NCBI RefSeq assembly: GCF_021130785.1
Contig: NC_060212.1
Location: 146,097,501-146,161,500, forward strand
Direction of reading: 5' to 3'
Length of the DNA: 64,000 nucleotides
Origin: Homalodisca vitripennis
Taxonomy: Eukaryota; Arthropoda; Insecta; Hemiptera; Cicadellidae
Shown: positions 1 through 11,187 of the stretch, in pieces
How the letters are laid out: each line of letters opens with the position of its first letter
Numbering within the stretch: position 1 is the first letter of the stretch
Notes under the pieces: generated by a model
What the model saw: the letters and a program-made list of their open reading frames with translations, nothing else
Database searches by the model: none
What the model was told of the DNA's origin: nothing
Made by a program: the position numbers and the translations under genes

Positions 1-1756
1 TATTGATTTAATCCACTTATGTTATAAATAAAGATTAAGTATAGTATAGTCATTTTCTGCATAATATTTTAGGTTAACTGGTGTGTATTATAATGGCACT
101 AAAATTAAGTGAAAATGTGGAAATACATTTAAAAATAGGTCCACACAAGAGCAATGTATATTTCTTTAATAAAAGATAAGTTGTTATGCTTCTCATAGAA
201 ATTTTAAGTAGAATAAAAATAAAAATTTCACAAGAACTACACAGATAAAATTGATCTATTATTCAAATTCAAACATTTACATAATGTGTATAGAACTTTG
301 CTGGAAGTTGTTTCACATATTTTGTTTTTATAATGCCCTATGTGTTGCGTTTTATATGGGTTATATGAAGGGACTAAGTAGTCCCTTGATATAAGTACAA
401 GTATGTGTCCTTTTGTAAGTACATTGAGGATAATTAAGAAACAGAAGAAAAATTACTAATTAAAGATAAACTTGTACCAAATTTACATTATATTTGATAT
501 GTAACAATATAGTACAACAATTTCAAGTACCAATTTCATTATAATTTAAATGAAACCTAAATGAATAGAATGAATCAGTTATCTGTTATCCAACATTTTT
601 AAATGTTAAGATCCATTAAATGACATTTGAAAGGTCTTGGTAAAAGAAGAAAAACAATGGAAACTAGAGCTTTCTATCCAAACCGAGTACAAAATGTCAT
701 TTACAAATTTTGAGCCGCCTCTCCAAAATTCCATTTTAGGAAAATGGGCGAAGTTGTAACAGTGACTAAAAATTTCACTTATACTTTCTAGAAAGGTGTC
801 CCGAGTTCCATCCCTCCATCTTTATCCATCAAAAACTAAACAGAGTATATCCATACTTTTAACTCACACTATATAAGCCAACCAGAAAGTGAAAGTGAGT
901 CCTCCTGGGGAACATGAACAGTTAGTGGAGTTTCCCTGAATGAGCCAAAGGCTTGCAATGGCTAGGTGTCCTGAAGTGGTTTTAATTTACAGTTAATATC
1001 AGATAATAGCATAACATCACATAGTGATTGTGATTATGAAGTTTCAGTATCCAGCCTGAGGTCAGGTATGGATAAGAAACCATTATTTTTAACTTAGCAC
1101 TGGTATGCGGCATTTTCCAATCTCCTCCAAACTAGTTGTGCATCCTTGTGTGCAAAAAGAGCTACCAAGACAGCTTGAAATAGACAGAAGGCATTGTGGG
1201 CCAAATCTGGACTGTAAGGTGAGTGCGAATTTCTTCGCAGCCTCCCACATTGTTCCACCGTGAGGTGTGAACTGCGACTGTGTGGCAGTGCCGGGCAGGT
1301 GTCAAGCCGCTCACAGTGTCACAGTGCCAGAAGGTCAGGGTCGGATGGAAATAGTCACTGTTGGCTTAGTTACAACTCCAGTGCATTAGTTCACTTGCAC
1401 TCTGACAATTTTTGTTGGTCCTTTTGCCCCCTGTTTGTTCAAAATTTATTTTGCTCAATCAATTGTTATGCATCCACCACTATGAAATGATGTTATATGC
1501 TCATCACCCTTCAGTGGCTTTAATCATAAATAAATATGTTCAAGTTGATAAGATTTGTTTCATTCACTTAAACATACAAATGTTTACAAAACTGCTAAAA
1601 ACTCAAAATATTTTTGGATAAAATTTAAATACAAAATAAGAGTTGATGTTAATAAAAGTTCTTTATTTAGTATGAAATTTTGTATCAAAATTAATATGTT
1701 TTTATTAGAACATAAACAGGCTACTTTTTTAATTAGCATTTAATTACTTTGAAAAA
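1..1756. other. AT-rich DNA, no gene recognised
   Basis: No open frame here has family-like composition. A 20-bp near-palindrome lies at 368-387 (aagggactaagtagtccctt). A TATA-like ctatataagcc lies near 868. Short frames between 1260 and 1743 look like chance frames. Confidence 0.6.
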
Positions 1757-1806
1757 CGAATGTACTTGTGCCATTCTATTTCGAATGTACTTGTGCCATT
1801 CTATTC
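1757..1806. repeat. 25-bp direct duplication, two copies
   Basis: The unit cgaatgtacttgtgccattc plus a few bases occurs twice, head to tail, nearly identical. It is a simple local duplication with no visible function. Confidence 0.85.
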
Positions 1807-2318
1807 GTGCACCTTCACTTTGCTATTTCATTCTCATCTCAGGAGCTGGCTCAAACATACTATTGCATGAAATATTTTCAAAGTCAAAAGACTCAATTAG
1901 GTGACTCGTGGAAGAATTTGTTTTGTGTGACACTGTTTGTTAGTTTTTGTAAAGAACCAAAGAAACTGCTTTTCACACATTCAATTTTTATTTGACATAA
2001 ACATTTCATTTGTACTATGTTAACATCTGACATGTCATTACAATTTAATATAAGTAATATATTACTAAATAGAACATATCAAAAATATAAATACTATAAC
2101 TAAATTTAATAACAAATGTACAAGGTTTGTAGGTATTATGTAAAATCCATCAAAACTTTATAGTTTTATAACTAATGAACTAAACAAAAAAATCACGTCT
2201 CAGCTACTAATTATGACAAATTTGACATTTTTTATACTTTAAAGTTAATTTTGTAAAAGAAATTTGTAGGCAGTTTGATAAGTCAAAAATATGGCAGCAC
2301 TGGTCCATGGAGATACCA

Positions 2319-2319
<1 letters not shown>

Positions 2320-2358
<39 letters not shown>
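2320..2358. repeat. Poly(A) tract followed by tgaaa repeats
   Basis: An uninterrupted run of about 39 A is followed by tgaaatgaaatgaatg. It could be the tail of a retrotransposed sequence on the + strand, but the upstream sequence is not recognisable and no target duplication was found. Confidence 0.8.
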
Positions 2359-2360
<2 letters not shown>

Positions 2361-3179
2361 AAATGAAATGAATGTGTAAATGAAATATGAAATCACTAAC
2401 AAGAAGGTTATGGAAATATTTTCAAATATATGTAAGGAATAATATTCTCGAACAATTTTGGAATCAGTTGTTATGGAGGTGTATTTTGCATTGTTGTTGA
2501 ACTGATTAATTAAAAGAATTGCATGAAATTGTCCTACCTGGACCTTAAAAAAGTCTTTTAAAAAAGCACCTGCGTTTCTCTGTAATTCTGACATTAAAAT
2601 AAAAATAATAGAGTTACAAAATCCACCCTTCTTTATCCCCACATTTGTTTAAAGATGAAATTGTAAAAATGAATACCTAAGTTGTAAATTTCTCTCAGTT
2701 CCAATATTTGGTACACCATTGAACAATGTAACCTTTTTTTAGGAGGAGAAAACATTTATAAAATTAAACACGATTTATACAAATACGTAAGTGGTTAATT
2801 CAAGTCTTTGCACCAATTATTCAAATTAATGTACTTAAACAGTGACACAGAAACTTCCAATAGTGTTAGCCAAACAGGTTTAAATAGACGAGTGAAAGTA
2901 CCCTAGCGATGATGAAGTGACAGGCCAACTGGTAATCCTTCCTTTAGTTAATACTCCAGCACGCTAATCATTGATTTATTACAGTGGACAGATTTTTTAA
3001 AATACACAAGAGAAGACAAAATGACAGCTGTTCACAAACGAGACCACAATATCATTTACACAACATAATTTAATATTACGGACTTTCCATTTACAAATCA
3101 ATTTGCTTTTCGATCTCCAATTAATTTGTAAAGGCATTATTGCAAGCTCTCAAACTGTTTTGGTTCTTACATGCGAGGT

Positions 3180-3312
3180 ACACTCATCATGATGCCTACA
3201 CATAACTGTTCTACACACTCATCATGATGCCTACACATAACTGTTCTACACTCATCATGATGCCCACTCATAACTGTTCTACACTCATCATGATGCCTAC
3301 ACATAACTGTTC
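3180..3312. repeat. Minisatellite, about 33-35 bp unit, four copies
   Basis: Four head-to-tail copies of a unit built around cactcatcatgatgcctac and acataactgttct, with single-base differences. The copies differ slightly in length, which suggests slippage. Confidence 0.9.
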
Positions 3313-3802
3313 AACTGCGTTTAACCTGCAATAGAGAAATCTGTTAAGTTGTTTAACATTTTGTTAAAATTGTTTATAAAGTATTTACTACACAAACAAG
3401 ATGAAAATGACTAAAAACTCCACAAACAAAATTGTTCCTGAATTGAGATCACTATGATGAACAGTCAATTCTCTATCTTAGAAGACAAAGAATTTAATTA
3501 GATCACATTCATTACATCAGAAATATCTTCCATTAAAACTGTGGTATAGATTTAAAATTCACCAATAAAGATTTATTTCTATTACAAATATGTCAAATAA
3601 TACAATAAAGCTAGTGTGGAATATTATAAATTAACTTAGATAAACTACATCAAAATTAAACACAAATTTAAGTTAGAGGTTAGTAATTATTGAGTATTAT
3701 GAGCCACAATATTTTATGACTATTTTACAAATATCTCAGATATATTAAATAACGAGTGGTTAGTTAAATACGTTAATTAAATAAACGTTAATTAAATACC
3801 TG

Positions 3803-3826
3803 GATGATGATGATGATGATGATGAT
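3803..3826. repeat. GAT microsatellite
   Basis: Eight GAT units. The same GAT tract ends the retrotransposon fragments at 4325-4336 and 7373-7388. It may therefore be the tail of an earlier insertion, or the tract at which the next insertion was primed. Confidence 0.85.
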
Positions 3827-4457
3827 ATTAAATAACATTTGATTTTTAATTTAATAGCAAGACTTCTGTATTATTTACATATAATCCTCAAGGAGAAATA
3901 TATGGTAAATAAATATCATTATTAAATAGCCTAATGGAGATACTCATAAGCAGATTGTAAGCTGCAGAAATGAGATTTTTAAGAGGGATAGAGAAGACTA
4001 CAAGAAGAGATAGAATAAGGAACGAAATAAACAGAGAAAGATTGAAGGTAGTTTCACTGCAAGAGACAATGGAAGGAAGAAGAATACAGTGGATGGGGCA
4101 TGTGAAGAGGATGGGAGATAATAGAATGCCTAGAATAGCACTGGAGAAGGAGGAAAGAGGAAGAAGACCAAGAGGAAGACTGAGAGGAAGATGGGAGGAC
4201 CAAGTGTGGAAAGACATAGAGAGAAGGGGACTACAGAAAATGCAGGTGGAGGAAGAGGAGACCTGGAATGACAGACAAAAGTGGAGGAGGCTGTGTACGA
4301 CGACCCGTGATAACGGAAACGTCAGATGATGATGATATTAAATAACATTTGATTTTTAATGTAATATCAAGACTTCTGTATTATTTACATATAATCCTCA
4401 AGGAGAAATATATGGTAAATAAATATCAGTATTAAATAGCCTCATGGAGATACTCAT
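3827..4457. repeat. 121-bp direct repeats flanking a LINE fragment
   Basis: The segments 3827-3947 and 4337-4457 are the same 121-bp sequence with four mismatches. They bracket a 5'-truncated non-LTR retrotransposon end and are each preceded by a GAT tract. The simplest reading is an unusually long target-site duplication. A tandem duplication of the target followed by insertion is the alternative. Confidence 0.85.
3948..4336 (+). pseudogene. 5'-truncated non-LTR retrotransposon (RT C-terminal region)
   Basis: The frame 3970-4329 encodes about 119 residues of the region downstream of the reverse transcriptase in many insect non-LTR elements. Visible hallmarks are RIQWMGHVKRM, then RMPRIAL, a basic GRRPRGRLRGRWEDQVWKD segment and a final WNDRQKWRRL. 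This region follows the polymerase domain and is not catalytic by itself. The endonuclease and polymerase parts are missing, so this is a dead 5' truncation, typical of target-primed reverse transcription. It ends in a GAT tract and is flanked by 121-bp repeats. It is nearly identical to the copy at 6920-7388, so the family moved fairly recently. The clade (RTE-like or other) is not resolved. Confidence 0.85.
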
Positions 4458-4476
4458 TCTGTATAGTGCAACCCCT

Positions 4477-4956
4477 CTGTACAGTCACCCAAAGTGTAAA
4501 AAGACATTGCTGGAAACTCCTAACTATATACTGGAACACTATAGATTCCTTTTTAATCTGTATTTTTTATTAGTAATGAGAACCTATCATCTGTACAGTC
4601 ACCCAAAGTGTAAAAAGACGTTGCTGGAAACTCCTAACTAACTTTATACTGGAACACTATAGATTCCTTTTTAATATATTTGTATTTTTTATTAGTATTG
4701 AGAACCTATCATCTGTACAGTCACCCAAAGTCCAAAAAGACATTGCTGGAAACTCCTAACTAACTTTATACTGGAACACTATAGATTCCTTTTTAATACA
4801 TTTGTATTTTTTTATTAGTAATGAAAACCTATCATCTGAATAGTCACCCAAAGTGTAAAAAGACATTGCTGGAAACTCCTAACTAACTTTATACTGGAAC
4901 ACTATAGATTCCTTTTTAATACATTTGTATTTTTTATTAGTAATGAGAACCTATCA
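4477..4956. repeat. Tandem repeat, 114-123 bp unit, four copies
   Basis: Units start at about 4477, 4591, 4713 and 4836 with ctgtacagtcacccaaagtg (the last has ctgaatag). Each runs through cattgctggaaactcctaac and ends with gagaacctatcat. The first unit is about 8 bp shorter. The array begins right after the second 121-bp flank. Confidence 0.93.
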
Positions 4957-5221
4957 GTATTCCAAGTGTGTAGCTACTCATATCTGCACTTGAGATCGTG
5001 TTATGAGATCGTGTGGTCCCAGCTCAGGTGCTGGCTAGTTAGTATTCCATCAGCTTCCTTGTCTGGAATGCACCCCTTTCTTCCTGCGGCCTGTACAATG
5101 CTGGAGTATTGAGTCGATAATAGAACTCGTATGACCCTATTCTCCAATACTAAGATTCTATGGTGATGGTTTGTAATATTAAAAGGGTAAATATAATGAA
5201 AACTTCTTTATAAATGCCATG

Positions 5222-5325
5222 TGAATGAAATGAAATGAAAAATGTCTTTATAGAATAAAACGAGAAACATACTCAATTGGCGAGGTTAGGACTATTAAGT
5301 CCTCTCTTACACCTAACCATAAATT
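5222..5325 (-). mobile_element. LINE-type 3' end (minus strand)
   Basis: Read on the - strand this has gtgtaagagaggact, a short stem (aggact/agtcct), cctaacctcgcc, an ataaag-like segment and a (cattt)n tail. The same layout is at 59788-59880 and, weaker, near 60523-60562. Three scattered copies ending in short repeats suggest the 3' end of a retrotransposon family. No coding part remains. Confidence 0.6.
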
Positions 5326-5796
5326 AATAAACTATACTATTAGTGTAAAACAAAAGCCACAGTATAGTCTACATTATTATTTTACATTCAAAAACTATAA
5401 TCTATATTTATACAAAATAATAAAATTAAATGAAGGTTCTTTATGAAACTGAAAATAAATACATAAAATAAAACTTACAAGGAAATTAACAGACATTCAC
5501 CCATCACCATTCATACGAAGCTATTGGCTCATACCCTATGCCACGATATCGTCAACCCGATGAGAATGAATGAATGAATGTTTAGAATTTATTTTTCTTG
5601 AGTTGTCATTTAATTATTTTTGTAATAGGTTTCTGTAAATGAAACTGGTAAGTAGTATGTTCCCAAATTAGCTCAGTTAATTTAGTTGCCATTTGGGATC
5701 AAGAAGGCCAACACTCTGGTATCCTTCTGGAGCTTTTGTTAGTTTACAAAGAATATAGTACTCATTGCTTTTAATATTAGGATTTATAGTTCTTTT

Positions 5797-6479
5797 CATT
5801 TTGGAAGACATGCTGGAAATGTGAGAACAAACATAAGCATTGACAACTACTCGATTGGCTGTGTAGAAAGTTTTAAATATGTGGGTGTAACAATAAACAG
5901 CAAAAATGTGGAGGATATAGAGATACAAAGCAAATTAGCTAATGGAAATAGGTGTCTTGGGGCGTGTACAAAACTCTTTACGTCAAGATTGTTGTCACAA
6001 TGCTCCAAAATAAGAATTTATAAAACAATCATTCAACCAGTCCTAATGTATGGAAGTGAAACATGGACATTAACGAAGAAAAATGAGGGGCGGTTGATTG
6101 TTTTTGAGAATAAAGTTCTCCGAAAAATATTTGGACCAATATGTGATGAAGGTGTGGCGAATAAGAAAAAATAGAGAATTACGCAGTGTATACCAAGATC
6201 CTGATATTGTGGCTTTGGTGAAGGCAAAGAGAATTAGCTGGCTAGGACATGTACATCGGAGACAGGAGGGCACAAGGTTAAAAGAGGTCTACCAGGCGGT
6301 ACCGGCAGGAAGGCGCCCTTTGGGTAGGCCAAGGATAAGATGGGGCGATCAGGTGGTCGAAGATGTGACCCGGTGTGGAGGGTCTGTGGATCTGGCGGAA
6401 GACAGGGTGGCGTGGAAGAGGCTCATAGACGAGGCAAAGAATCGACTGAGATTTGTTACGCCCCGGCAGTAAGTAAGTA
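5797..6479 (+). pseudogene. 5'-truncated non-LTR retrotransposon with frameshift
   Basis: This is a second, distinct family. From about 5821 the frame encodes SFKYVGVTINSKN, then IYKTIIQPVLMYGSETWTL and FENKVLRKIFGPI, the stretch that follows the palm/thumb of non-LTR reverse transcriptases. Near 6150-6160 the frame shifts by one base. The second frame continues with RKNRELRSVYQDPDIVALVK, ISWLGHVHRR, a GRRPLGRPRIRWGDQV segment and a final VAWKRLIDEAKNRLRFV ending at 6472. A taagtaagtaag tail follows. A 9-bp direct repeat, agttctttt, occurs at 5788-5796 and 6480-6488 and is a plausible target-site duplication. The element is inactive (truncated and frameshifted). Confidence 0.85.
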
Positions 6480-6488
6480 AGTTCTTTT

Positions 6489-6908
6489 TATAAGGCAGGC
6501 ATTAGCTCCTTTTTAATTGCTATGTATTTTGGTGATTGTTGGGCATGTTTATGTCTCTAACAATCAAAATATTTGGATGTGAAGTTATTTTCCTTTGGGA
6601 TTTAAGGAAACTAATCCACCCACTAATACCATATTCAAATTTTTAATCAAACAAAAATATTTAACTGTCACTCTTTCTGAATTTCTTTACAATTCAATTT
6701 AAATATACGGGAAAAAACCGGTTATTACTCACACGCCCAATGTTTTTAGCCTGAGCCCAGTCTTGTGTACAAACAACTGTATGGAAGCATCTACTGATAT
6801 AGTGGTTGCACAACATTAGTGTTATCATTCTAATAGTTATGTTATTTAAGCCGGTCTATAAAATTCTCGCTGCTGCAGTTTTATTGGTTTACAACTAATA
6901 CATCTGTT
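6489..6908. other. AT-rich spacer, nothing recognised
   Basis: No repeat, RNA or coding signal is seen between the two retrotransposon fragments. Confidence 0.6.
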
Positions 6909-7399
6909 AAACAGTGACCTTGTATTGTATAAATCTTATTTCCAACCAATTTTATCATATGGAGCAGAGACGTGGACGTGGACTAAAAATGATTTAAGCA
7001 GATTGCAAGCTGCAGAAATGAGATTTTTAAGAGGGATAGAGAAGACTACAAGAAGAGATAGAATAAGGAACGAAATAACCAGAGAAAGATTGAAGGTAGT
7101 TTCACTGCAAGAGACAATGGAAAGAAGAAGAATACAGTGGATGGGGCATGTGAAGAGGATGGGAGATAATAGAATGCCTAGAATAGCACTGGAGAAGGAG
7201 GAAAGAGGAAGAAGACCAAGAGGAAGACCGAGAGGAAGATGGGAGGACCAAGTGTGGAAAGACATAGAGAGAAGGGGACTACAGAAAATGCAGGTGGAGG
7301 AAGAGGAGACCTGGAATGACAGACAAAAGTGGAGGAGGCTGTGTACGACGACCCGTGATAACGGAAACGTCGGATGATGATGATGATAAAACAGTGACC
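6909..7399 (+). pseudogene. 5'-truncated non-LTR retrotransposon with 11-bp target duplication
   Basis: The body is 6920-7388. The frame 6925-7377 encodes about 150 residues: YKSYFQPILSYGAETWTWTK, then LQAAEMRFLRGIEKTTRR, and the same GHVKRM/GRRPRGRPRGRWEDQ/RQKWRRL tail as the copy at 3948-4336. It extends further 5' than that copy. It ends in a GAT tract and is bounded by the direct repeat aaacagtgacc at 6909-6919 and 7389-7399. That repeat is the expected target-site duplication of target-primed reverse transcription. The truncated frame is still open to its natural stop, which indicates a young insertion. It has no polymerase domain and cannot be autonomous. Confidence 0.9.
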
Positions 7400-7555
7400 A
7401 CACTGGATTGAGAATGAATTAATTTTGTCTGCATCCATTATAAGTTGAACAACTATTTGATTCACCTCCTGGATTGTTTCTGTAGCAAGGAGTCTGAAAG
7501 TTAATACTTTCAGTATAATTACTGAACTCATTTTAGAATGATGGGTGACTATTAT

Positions 7556-7615
7556 GCTTTCAATATTCATTGATCAATATTCATATTGATCAATCATGTG
7601 ATGAATATTGAAAGC
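7556..7615. repeat. Hairpin with 15-bp perfect arms
   Basis: The arms gctttcaatattcat (7556-7570) and its exact reverse complement (7601-7615) flank a 30-base loop that is itself rich in ttgatcaat. No flanking duplication is seen. Confidence 0.75.
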
Positions 7616-8655
7616 TTATATCAGAGCTAATTCTGGTCTGCTCTATTGTGTAATGTCTTCGAATATTGTTAACAAACATACATTTATTGTAATTTTAATA
7701 TGCAAATAGAGAGCTCTTTGAAAGACTACAATAAAGGCCATGATTACAATTATGTCTCACTGAGGTTAGTTACTATCTAGGTCTAATTAACAGAGATTAC
7801 TGACGTAATCAATGGTGGTATTAGAACTAATCATTAGATTGCACTCTAAACACGGTTTTACTGAGATACCCTTATTCTTTTGCTGTATTATTCGGTTACT
7901 TTTTATTTAGTTTTAAATGTTTTATACAAATAATAATGGTTTGTTTTTGTTACAGGTGAGTTTATTTTGTGCCAATTACTACATTTTGGTAAGAACATCT
8001 TCACTGTCTTGCTTGCTTGCTTGATTGGTTTTGCTTTTCATGTGTTGTGTGGTTGTATTTTATATTTGTATTAGTTGCTTCATTTTCCGAGAGTTATATT
8101 CAATAGTACTTTGTGCTTCCCTTGTTTGGATATAAGGTGCAACGCTCGCTCAAGCAGCACAGAAGCGGAGTAAGTGTGAGTTGTGAGTTGAGCAAGTTGA
8201 GTAGGTTGTCTCTCATGAGTCAAGCTTTATACTCGGTCTGTTAGTATTGGCTCACTGCTCCGGCCCCCGATGTTGTGTCACTTCTTCCTGTGTTGTTGAA
8301 CATTTATAGACCAACCTGACACTTCTTCGTTTTGTGTTTCTGTTCAAATGTTCTTGGCCGGTTTACAAAAGAGTTCAGATTTTTAAACGAATTCTCCTTC
8401 ATAATAATCTCAAGTTTACTATCCCATATGTACTAGTGAACCATAAATTATTCTTTTCTAGATAATAAAATTTCAGGCTCCAAAAATTAAGAATGTTTTT
8501 GTCCACTTATGAAGTCAATCATCTCAACCAAATTTGCTTAAAGTTCATGTATTGTAATTAGAAGCCGTTTTATGAAAGGATTCTTCTTAGCCCACAGGTG
8601 ATATAGGTTTTAATTGTTACTTTGACACCAGTAGTAGTCTAGGAGTCGAGGGACA
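7616..8655. other. AT-rich DNA, no gene recognised
   Basis: No coding frame of note. A somewhat GC-richer patch at 8130-8290 (ctcgctcaagcagcacagaa onward) has no recognisable signal. Confidence 0.5.
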
Positions 8656-9415
8656 ATTTGCATCGTGTGAGCACACAGTCTGGTTTATCCTAAAATTGAT
8701 AGAGGAAATTTTCTTAGCAAAGAAATCGATGGTTAGCCACACTAGTTTTAATGGGGTATCAAAAGGGTTAAAAATATTAAATTGTATATTTTTTAGATAC
8801 TGTTTTTTTCTATCTTGACGCAGTTAAATTTTTTTTATGAATAAATGATTTATTTCCTATAAACTTACAAAATTAAATTAACTTAACAATGATAGGCAGC
8901 AGTGAGGTCAGCGAGAGAAAAAAATCTACAATGTATACGACAATTAATTTCCAATTTGCAGGTTTAAAACAAAATAAATTTCTATGTCTACCTTCTTAAA
9001 ACATATCTAAAAATATGACCTTCTGCAGCATCCACAATCATCCTAAATCAATTATTATATTATACTAATAGTTAATTATTTACACTAATTTTACTTATTT
9101 TCTTATTAAAATTTATCAAATTATACAGTTATCAACATGTCAAAAATTTACTGATATAGTTATGATAGTATTCTAAATAAACAACTTAATTCTGGTTTTC
9201 GAAAAAGCCACTTTTTTCACTTGTGCACAGAGTGCCTTAAAGTTTTCTATCTGCTTAATGTGCAAAGGCAACTGATTAAATTACTTTTGGACCAGCATAG
9301 GAAAAAGATTGTCTGAATTGTGATTTATAAATTAACTGTATGACACGTAAATAACACTTATATCACTGTTAAGACAACTAGATAAAGAGTGTGAAATTCA
9401 ACACTTGTATGGTCT
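8656..9415. repeat. Diverged interspersed repeat, copy A (split)
   Basis: Segments 8656-8829 and 9330-9415 match 21740-22050 in the same order. Shared landmarks are a gccacactagttt-like stretch, a tatcaaaagggttaaaa-like stretch, tcttgacgcagtt, and gacaactagataaa. In this copy about 500 bp of other sequence separates the two halves, as after an insertion. Identity is modest, so the repeat is old. Confidence 0.6.
8830..9335 (-). pseudogene. LINE 3' end with degraded C-terminal protein segment
   Basis: On the - strand, about 9318 down to 9178 can be read as a Jockey/CR1-like C-terminus: LPLHIKQIENFKALC followed by a lysine-rich AQVKK segment. This resembles the usual 'F-N-x-LP-x-x-IK-x-x-x-x-F-K' closing motif of such LINE proteins. 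One in-frame stop lies just upstream. The rest down to 8830 would be a 3' untranslated region ending in aaataaatcatttattcat and a short A run. The fragment sits exactly where interspersed repeat copy A is interrupted, which supports an insertion. The element is truncated and dead. Confidence 0.55.
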
Positions 9416-11187
9416 GTTTATGATTAGCTGACACAGATATAACATTATTGGCTGAGGGGCCTGAAAAAGTTTATTTCTGTATGTCTCTCCACGTTATATC
9501 TTGTAAATGAACTGAACTAGGTTTGTAATTTTGCATGGTACATAAATAATGGTGCATATCACTCAATTCGATTTGGCTGAGCTTTAGCGAATATTTTTAC
9601 ATTGGTCTTATGGGTAATCATGATGGCAATGAAAAAATAGCAGAGTAAATAAATTAGTAAACAGACTGAGTTCAACCATATGAGGTTTTAACATTTGACA
9701 TATTAAAACGTGTATTGTCTTTTTTACAAAGCAACTGAAATTATGTTTTATCAGTGAGTCGACAGCTCAAGGCTTGTCAATGTCAAAAATACGTGATAGT
9801 TCAGATACAATGTGCCTACGCTGAAAATCCAATTTCATTGTTTCTACCACTTGGAGCCTTTGTCTCCTTTATTCTCCTCCTTAAACTTGATACTTTCTTG
9901 ATATGAGTATTTTGTGTTTGGCCATGAGTGTGTTTCAAAAAACAAATTTGACTGGCCGATGAAATGTTTCTATTTTGTGAAAGAGATTTCCATTATTACT
10001 TATTAATATAAAGCAACAGTTTGATATGAAAAAGTATGGTAGTTCAGAATCAGGTAAATTGTAAAAGAATTAGACTCCAATTCCGTTCAAGAATTTAAAA
10101 AAAATCCTATTCTGTTCAAAATATCAGTATTTTATATGTTTATAATAAATTACCATGTTAGTATGCTGTACTATCTTCGTAAAATTGCAGAGAAATACAT
10201 TTAAGAAACAAGGGTATTATTTGTTTATTTTAATGCTAATTAACTTTTTCCAATTTTTATAGGAATATTACAGAGGTTGTATTATTTGTATTATTTCAAC
10301 CTCAGTTTACCGTGAGGTTGAAATAATCAATTTCAGAAATGCAAATCGCAGTTGATTTCCTTGATGACATGAAACTTAAGTTCAGACGACGAGAACCTTG
10401 TCTCAAAGCCGCCAACCCGTGTTTCAGATTCAGTGTAATGAACACGAGTTACTGCTTGTCTTAGCCCTAGCCCGTATTCCTCCCACTAAACTTTGGTGTC
10501 ACTCTTGTGTACAAATTTACTTTCGCCCGCTTTCAAATTAAACTTTAACAATTATTGTCAACCATTTATTTTACTCTTTATTTTTGTTTATAGGTATTTA
10601 GTAATTAAAAATTGATTTATTAAAGGAATAACAATACATTTTTCTAGTAAAAGGTATTCAACGTGTTACTCTAAATCAAGAGTAACCAAATTTCTAATTC
10701 TAATTTCAAAATTCTAATTCTAGTATCAAATTTCTATGTTGATACTATGTAATACTGCTTTAGACTTTAGATAGTTGATATGGACTTAGTAAAGTATGAT
10801 TTTTGTATACGTACAAATAGATTTTTAAAATGTCATAAATTCTCTAAATACTAAAAATTAATTCAAATCTACAACAAAAAAAATATGAGATTTCCATGAA
10901 TTCTTAAAATTTAAAATAAGTGTAATCTATTTGCATTAAAATTTTACTTTATGATCAGTGATTAAACTTTAATATTTCTTTCTGCTCCTGGGTTCCTTAG
11001 GCTTGTTCTTTAAAAGTACCAAAGTGCAAGGGATCGTTCAAAACAGGTCAAAAATATATATTTTCAAAGCGAGTTATATATGTATAAGAAACAAAATCAT
11101 AACACTTGTATTATTTTGTTAGATTTCATTTTCTACACTGAATGTAAAACAAATTTTTTTGGAAAATTTCAATCGAGGGCCATTATT
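9416..11187. other. AT-rich DNA, one perfect hairpin
   Basis: No gene is seen. A hairpin with 15-bp perfect arms lies at 10290-10327 (attatttcaacctca, 8-base loop, exact complement). Otherwise the sequence is featureless up to the 128-bp satellite. Confidence 0.6.

Noticed and set aside
1260..1995. Series of overlapping + strand frames of 60-76 codons
   Set aside because: They occupy different registers, lack family features and have no splice or start context. This is expected by chance in AT-rich DNA.
3180..3312. CRISPR array
   Set aside because: The units are contiguous without unique spacers and the DNA is eukaryotic. The same holds for the other tandem arrays.
3888..4217. Antisense frames opposite the LINE fragments (also 6936-7403)
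   Set aside because: They are shadows of the sense retrotransposon frame, whose purine-rich coding strand leaves few antisense stops.
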